This document shows, one piece after another, positions 17,746 to 22,502 of a DNA stretch of 22,502 nt; within the stretch, counting starts at the first letter, position 1, and each line of letters opens with the position of its first letter. The position numbers and the translations under genes are program-made. Under the pieces are notes generated by a model. That model ran no database searches, was not told where the DNA came from, and saw nothing but the letters and a program-made list of their open reading frames with translations. Location: assembly GCA_964058805.1 (NCBI GenBank), contig CAXKVV010001736.1, forward strand, positions 1 through 22,502, written 5' to 3'. The DNA is from Schoenoplectus triqueter (lineage: Eukaryota > Streptophyta > Magnoliopsida > Poales > Cyperaceae).

Positions 17746-18504
17746 CTACATGAAACATGAAAAATAGAATGAAAACATGAATGAAAAATAGAATGAAAAG
17801 TTTGATTTGATAAACTTAATGGTGGCTTCAAACTATGAGGTAAATACAAGGGCAATCTATTGACACAAAGGTTGAAACTTGAAAAATTGAATGAAAATAT
17901 GAAATTGAACTTGGCGATGATACCCTCTGCAAACTGTCCATTTAAGGATTCCTAGACAATCAATGCATGTACTCCTGTCTGCTCCTCCATAAAAGGGAAA
18001 TGAAAAAAGGTGTAGACAAAATAACAGAAGAGCTATATTTCCTAAATGAAACATCATTTCTATAAAGTCAAGCCACGTTAAGCCGAAAACTATTGGAGAC
18101 GTCTTTGGAAAATGGATCGCTTCACTAATTTCCAAAAGCTTTATCAAAGAGTTGCACAGTGAACTCATTAGTCTCATGAATGGCAGAATGTACATAGATG
18201 GTAATACCATATTTGGGTCATTTCTAATGTGGAAATAGTTCAATCCATTATTCCAGTTGCTATATCCTCAAATCATATAGTTCCCAATGCTAGGTCCTAA
18301 AATAGATCAGATCAAGAAAAACCAGTGGAACAGCAAAGCATAAATCAGACCAGCTGACCCACTGACCTTTTGCTAGCATACCAGCTGAACCAGAAAACTG
18401 ATATACTGGCAACAACTGAACCATACCAGAGAACCGAAGCTACCAAAACAGAGATGTATTTTAAACAATAATAAAGCTACCACAAGGCTTTAAGTGAAAT
18501 TTAA
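17746..18504. other. Region upstream of the two exons; one long minus-strand frame
   Basis: A 128-codon minus-strand frame (18243-17857) is open and begins with an ATG. It contains a hydrophobic stretch (MMFHLGNIALLLFCLHLF) and no motif I recognise. It cannot be spliced in phase to the downstream exons by any donor I could see. It may be intron sequence. The patch 18320-18450 repeats words such as ACCAGCTGA and CCAGTGGAAC and could be part of a repeat. I leave the frame uncalled as a gene. Confidence 0.35.
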
Positions 18505-18790
18505 TCAACCACCCCACGGACGTACCAGTTCCAAGAGCTTAACGCTAGCAGTGATTTTAGCAATAAACAGGCGAAATGCAAGAACGACGATCACCACAGC
18601 GACGCAAGATTTATTCGAGAAAAATCCGGACAGCGAAGACGGTTTACCAACACCAAATGGAGTTTGAAAGTACCAACCCACGCGAAAGATTGGCACAAAT
18701 TAATAGTTCATAGAAGAATTTCACCAAACAGAGTCAAATTTAAAAGTAGACGAGATATATTGGTAACTCAAGCCCAGTGGACCCAAACTG
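18505..18790 (-). promoter_or_regulatory. Possible minus-strand promoter and untranslated first exon
   Basis: On the minus strand, TGGGCT (18776-18771) and twin GGGTCCACTGG/GGTCCACTGG words lie just before a CCAATATATCTCG stretch (about 18763-18751) that could serve as CCAAT/TATA. The 18500-18700 interval then becomes GC-richer and contains a 63-codon frame (SLSGFFSNKSCVAVVIVVLA and onward) that lacks an ATG and is preceded by a stop. It also has donor-like sites such as CTG|GTACGT. This is what an untranslated or broken first exon would look like, and it points toward the exons at 17745-17410. The link is inference only. Confidence 0.3.
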
Positions 18791-19641
18791 TTAAAGTCCA
18801 GTGGACCCGACCTGATAAGGAAGGAACCCAATAAACTTACCCTCCCCATTCCAGCTAATTTCCCTCCGAAAATTATAAATAAACATAAATTTAATTTACT
18901 TTCAAAGTGGAACTTAAAAATAATATTGAATCATATCATAACTTTTTAATTGTTGTGTTTTTTGTTGGTATATGAAAAGCAAAAATCTTTCTCACAATTC
19001 ACAAAAACACAGTTGGTTAACACCTTAAAGAAGCGAGCTTCAGTAAAAGTTGATGCGTGCAAAATAGACTAAAACCTTTTCCCCCTCACATTGGGAGAGA
19101 GGTGCCACTGTGCCAGGGTGGGCCCTGGCTGGTGTGCATTCAATCAGGTTCTTTGCTGACGAAGGACGATTAACATGGCATAGCGCATGAATGGGTCCTA
19201 GGCCTTTAGAAGTTAGGTTGTTTTGGAGCTTGCTCACACCACTTCCCCAGATGTCTCCTCCTCTAGCTTTTGTAAAGTAAATCTGGCCTCTTTTAAGTCT
19301 TTATCTCATCATCACATCAGGTGCTCCAAATATCACTAGTTTAAACTGGCGCATGTAATTTATTAATTACAATTGTCATCTAAATGAAAAGCACTACGTG
19401 GATTTTATCTGTCAGTAATGCACGCACGGATAGCACTTCTGATCATGAAAAGCACTACATTAGATTGCAAATACAATACCAGTATATAATTCATTCAGTT
19501 GCAAAACAATCTTTTGATCTGTCATCTCTGCGCGACATCTCTGCAAAGGCACAACACAATTTTCTATATATCCACATGCTATTGCCGTGGTCGTGGAATA
19601 AGCTTGGACTAATTTCTCGACCAAACAATTGGTATCATGCG
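18791..19641. other. Intergenic sequence with a GC-richer patch
   Basis: No gene is supported. 19040-19237 is less AT-rich and stays open for 65 codons on the minus strand (SSAKNLIECTPARAHPGTVA and flanks), including a TGCCAGGGTGGGCCCTGGC near-palindrome near 19111. I do not recognise it. The plus frame starting at 19384 runs on into the element at 19642 and is probably chance. The sequence ATCATGCG at 19634-19641 is the possible left target duplication of that element. Confidence 0.4.
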
Positions 19642-20063
19642 GACCCAGGTAAGGTATGGGGGAAGGCGGCTGTTCTTTTGGATTTTAAGAAGTATTTTTT
19701 TTAGGTATTGTTTTTGATAATATTTTTTTTCTGAAAAAAAATTTACTCTCTGAATTATCTGATTATTTTCATTGAGAAAAATTTAATATCACGCATAATG
19801 AAATAATTATGCAAAGATGTCAAAATATAAAGTTCTGTAGAAGAAAAAATTTATTCATCAACTTGATTATCTATTACTTTGAGATTTATTTTGTTGTTAT
19901 TTTTAATATATAAAATTTTATTATTTTAATATTTTTATTAGGTAAGAATATATATTAAATTATTATTATTATATTTAGTATCCGATTAGTTAATGGATTT
20001 GAACCCGATAAACTATTATAATCCGATAATTACCCCCCAACCAAAATTCTGTATCCGCCCCTG
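19642..20063 (-). mobile_element. Possible hAT-type remnant with one clear end
   Basis: On the minus strand the sequence starting at 20063 reads CAGGGGCGGATACAGAATTT. A CAGNGGCGGA start is typical of termini of plant hAT-type and related small elements. The 8 bp outside this end (ATCATGCG, 20064-20071) are repeated exactly at 19634-19641. That suggests an 8-bp target duplication around a 422-bp insert, the duplication size known for hAT. The expected matching terminus at 19642 is not seen: it reads GACCCAGGTAAGG. The left end may be damaged, or the 8-bp match may be chance. No transposase is encoded. Confidence 0.4.
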
Positions 20064-20071
20064 ATCATGCG

Positions 20072-20459
20072 CATACGATTTCGTATTTTTTTTTATAAAA
20101 AATAGAGTTCTCAATAATCTGACATATATTATTTTTTATATATCTCTTTTAGAATTTGAACATACACCATTATATAGAGATAAGATCTAATATTATTTAT
20201 ACTAAATCTATGATTCTTATTTTATAGTTAATGTTTTTATTATATGTGAAAAAGAAAAAAATAAGAGAGTCCGATGCTAATTCAAGGGACCAATCTATAG
20301 ATAGATCATGTGTAATGTTGCAAATTAGTAAGAACATGATTCTGATGATAGTCCTTCTAAAAGCTCACTTAAATTATTATCGTTCCTAAAGACGCGCATT
20401 CAAAAATAAGCATATTTAATTAATTTATTTTTTAATAGACGAAGATTCCAAATAGAGAA
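20072..20459. other. AT-rich spacer, no gene seen
   Basis: A/T-rich sequence without supported features between the possible hAT remnant and the promoter-like block. Confidence 0.5.
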
Positions 20460-20880
20460 TTGAAACTCGAAAAAAAGATGTCTTCTTTTTCTATTTTCTT
20501 GACCGGACAAAAAGTTCCGGAAGAAAGAAGCGGCGCACTTCAATTGGTTGTTGAATTTCTCTTTTCTCAATCCTTATCCAACCGCTGAGAGCTGTTGAGA
20601 GCATCGGATGCGGCCACGTCATCTATGTCGGCTAGTTGTCAGATCGGGCCCACAGGGACGGGGCCGCTTCCTGTAGGCCACAGGTAAATCGCCACGTGTT
20701 GTTTCTGGCCGCTCACGCAAATTACGCAATAATATGCGAAGAAACACAAGCGAGGTCTTGACTTCGGAGGAGTTGATGCGACGCCGTTAGACGTAACGGA
20801 TTTTCTCGTTGAGTAACGACTCTGCTCTCCAGTATCACAGAAACGGATATGTCCTGTTTTCACTAGAGTTCTGATGAGTC
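20460..20880. promoter_or_regulatory. Promoter-like GC-richer block with ACGT and GGGCCCAC motifs
   Basis: This block is much GC-richer than either flank. It contains CCACGTCATC (20614-20623), which matches the core of the plant unfolded-protein-response element. It also contains GGGCCCAC (20646-20653, a TCP/site-II type motif), GCCACGTGTT (20691-20700, G-box/ABRE type) and an ACGTAACGGA near 20793. All are known bZIP or TCP target types. Such clustering is usual just upstream of plant genes, yet no convincing ORF follows on either strand. The 74-codon minus frame inside it (20639-20863) has no recognised motif. It may be a proximal promoter left by a lost or moved gene, or drive a non-coding transcript. 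Confidence 0.4.
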
Positions 20881-21906
20881 AAATGGGAGTTGATGCTAGA
20901 AATATAATATGCAAATTCTGAATATTTTTAAATATGTAAGATTGTTGCACTAAATTCCAAAAAGACAGTATTATATCCCACAATATAAATAAATGTTATT
21001 TTGTGAAGTAAAGAAATGAGGAACGAGAGACAAAATAATTAACAAAAAATGTAATTATAATGGTTACTTGGTCTTCATAATTCACATCCTCTGATATACG
21101 GTACGATGCAACATAGAATAAATATCATTTAATTCATTTTAAAATATATGCTTCATCAATCTTAAAAACCTTTCCGTGAATGTCATCATCAATCAAGCGC
21201 ATTGCACAGAGAATGAGTTTCCTATTTTTAATAACTTTACAAAACAAAAAAAAAAAGAGAAGAAAAGAATTTACAAACCACTTCACATTTCTGATATCGT
21301 TATCTTTTCAAATCCAAGTGGTATTAAAGAATTTTATCCATATATCTCTGCAGGAATTTCTTTTGCTCATTAAAAATCACATGTTTAACTAGTGTTTAAC
21401 ATATATAATTATATATCCTATATTCTAACTTCTGTGATTAGCATAAAATTCAAGTATCAGTAGTGAAAAAAATTCTTCAAGTCACTTTCTTCTACCAAAT
21501 TCATCAATTAATTTAGAGTTAATCATGAAAATTCGCTAGCAGTTGCATATATTTATATCTCACGGAAACATTTATTATTGATTAATTTATAAGCAGCCAT
21601 CAAAGCTAATTTGAAAATTTCTTCGTTTTTTCGTGGTTAATTACCAATTTGACATTTCAAACTTTAGCTTTGTGACAACGCCAACACAAAAGGGCACGGG
21701 TTTCATTTTTTATATGACTGGAGATAAATTATTATTTTTTTTTGTTTTTCTTACCTTTTGGTTCACTTTAAAAGAAAGCGTAATGATGAGTTTAACTGGC
21801 AGGATGAGGCGTGCTGGAGAATCTAACTCTTTGAAGGCTGGGAAGTAGGATCCTTTCCAACCGCAAGGAGTTTACTATTAATTGCTACTGGTTATGAGTT
21901 ATGACC
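20881..21906. other. AT-rich sequence, no gene seen
   Basis: Several 65-71 codon frames (for example 21176-21392 and 21633-21848) have A/T-driven composition and no motifs. I see no transposon ends or strong inverted repeats. Confidence 0.5.
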
Positions 21907-21914
21907 GTTTTATG
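21907..21914. repeat. Target-site duplication, left copy (GTTTTATG)
   Basis: This 8-bp sequence adjoins the left TAGAGGTGGCA terminus and is repeated with one change (ATTTTATG) at 22188-22195. Eight base pairs is the hAT duplication length. Confidence 0.75.
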
Positions 21915-22187
21915 TAGAGGTGGCAGAATCTGGTTTGATCTGAGAAATTTGTCTGATCTGATTTAATTTTTTTTTAAAAGTCAAATTGATCTGATTTGAT
22001 CCGAAACTGATCTGATCTGACCCGACTCGAGATCAAATGACTTTCAATCAAATCAAAATTTATTAAATATCTGAAAAAATACAATATATAAATTGACCTA
22101 ATCCGACCTGATCTGATTTCTTCCAAAATGTCAAACTGATCCGATCCGAACCCGAACCCGACCCGACCCGCCCGATTACCACCTCTA
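21915..22187. mobile_element. hAT-type MITE (273 bp) with TAGAGGTGG(C/T)A ends
   Basis: The left end TAGAGGTGGCA (21915-21925) and right end TACCACCTCTA (22177-22187) are terminal inverted repeats with one mismatch, flanked by an 8-bp duplication (7 of 8 identical). Termini of this kind are typical of non-autonomous hAT elements in plants. The interior is largely built from short degenerate units, CTGATC/GATCTGATC/CCGACCCGA, so it is subtly repetitive and also partly self-complementary. The minus-strand 80-codon frame inside (RSDQF, GFGSDQF repeats) is a translation of these units and is not a gene. Confidence 0.8.
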
Positions 22188-22195
22188 ATTTTATG
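22188..22195. repeat. Target-site duplication, right copy (ATTTTATG)
   Basis: Matches 21907-21914 at 7 of 8 positions and directly adjoins the right terminus of the hAT-type MITE. Confidence 0.75.
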
Positions 22196-22424
22196 TACAT
22201 TTGAATTTCTTAACACTTAACATGCTAGTTGCAATTTGGGTAAGAGATCTGATTTGTTCTTTTGAACGTATCCACTTAAAATTAAATTCGGACAATTTTC
22301 ATGTCTAGCAGACAAATTTATTCATCATTCTATTGGAAATAACATAAAAAATATATATTTTAATTCAAGCAATAATTTGGATTAAATTTTGTGATTGAAG
22401 CCTCATGGATGAAGACAAAGTCGT

Positions 22425-22496
22425 TGTAATGGTTCTGTAAGTGTTACACATTCATAACAACCATTACATACCTTATTTACAACTAACCGTTGTAAA
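22425..22496. repeat. Two adjacent inverted repeats at the window edge
   Basis: TGTAATGGTT (22425-22434) is the reverse complement of AACCATTACA (22459-22468). TTTACAAC (22476-22483) is the reverse complement of GTTGTAAA (22489-22496). The same TTGTAA(T/A)GGTT theme recurs in alternating orientation up to the end of the window. It may be the start of another foldback repeat cut by the window boundary. Confidence 0.55.
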
Positions 22497-22502
22497 GGTT
22501 GG

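Noticed and set aside
17857..18243. 128-codon minus-strand ORF with a hydrophobic stretch
   Set aside because: No known motif, no in-phase splice to the neighbouring exons, and AT-driven hydrophobic composition. Could be intron sequence.
19628..19650. LTR retrotransposon primer-binding site (TTGGTATCATGCGG resembling the initiator tRNA-Met complement)
   Set aside because: The match stops after TGGTATCA, no LTR end or gag follows, and the ATCATGCG part is better explained as a possible 8-bp target duplication repeated at 20064-20071.
19384..19704. 106-codon plus-strand ORF
   Set aside because: No recognisable domain, and it crosses into the candidate element at 19642, so the frame is probably chance.
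20639..20863. 74-codon minus-strand frame in the promoter-like block
   Set aside because: GC-rich sequence with few stops by chance; no motif, and it spans the cluster of cis motifs.
21974..22216. 80-codon minus-strand frame with RSDQF-type repeats
   Set aside because: It translates the simple internal repeats and terminus of the hAT-type MITE.

Overview
The window looks like nuclear DNA of a flowering plant, most likely a eudicot. It is strongly AT-rich, gene-poor and full of small non-autonomous transposons. It has plant-type cis motifs and GT-AG introns, and no bacterial operon signatures. I cannot name the species.

Only two protein genes can be called with reasonable confidence. Both are intronless, on the minus strand, and encode small basic proteins of 149 and 148 residues (5555-6004 and 12545-12991). 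They are recognisably paralogous: both share an LG.A, RD.Y.N.ML.LA, W.KR.P, E(F/Y)EKR..IY order. I do not recognise a named family. The shared start position shows that the first protein should begin at the internal Met (ATG at 6004-6002), not at the longer open-frame start. A third coding signal is a pair of minus-strand exons (17745-17640 and 17483-17410). They join through a GT-AG intron and end in a stop, but their upstream part is missing or unrecognised. A degenerate, 5'-truncated LINE fragment (zinc-binding region after the reverse transcriptase) lies at 16840-17118 on the plus strand.

Most of the rest is repeat DNA. 1-1557 is featureless AT-rich sequence. 1558-2783 holds three related foldback MITEs end to end in TA tracts, the third with a 10-bp target duplication. 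3371-3832 is a foldback element with a perfect 9-bp target duplication (CCAAATATA) and an interior of six GC-rich palindromes; it is the most unusual object here. 7058-10433 is a 3.4-kb array of about 19 diverged copies of a roughly 178-bp AT-rich monomer, an old satellite-like repeat lying between the two paralogous genes. 19642-20063 is a possible hAT-type remnant with an 8-bp duplication but only one convincing end. 21915-22187 is a clear hAT-type MITE with TAGAGGTGG(C/T)A termini.

Several blocks carry promoter-like composition or motifs without an obvious gene: 20460-20880 (ACGT-core and GGGCCCAC motifs), 18505-18790, and 4989-5130 (three GGCCCA). A GC-richer island at 10840-11165 and another at 19040-19237 are unexplained. 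No tRNA, rRNA, CRISPR array or intact autonomous transposon was seen.
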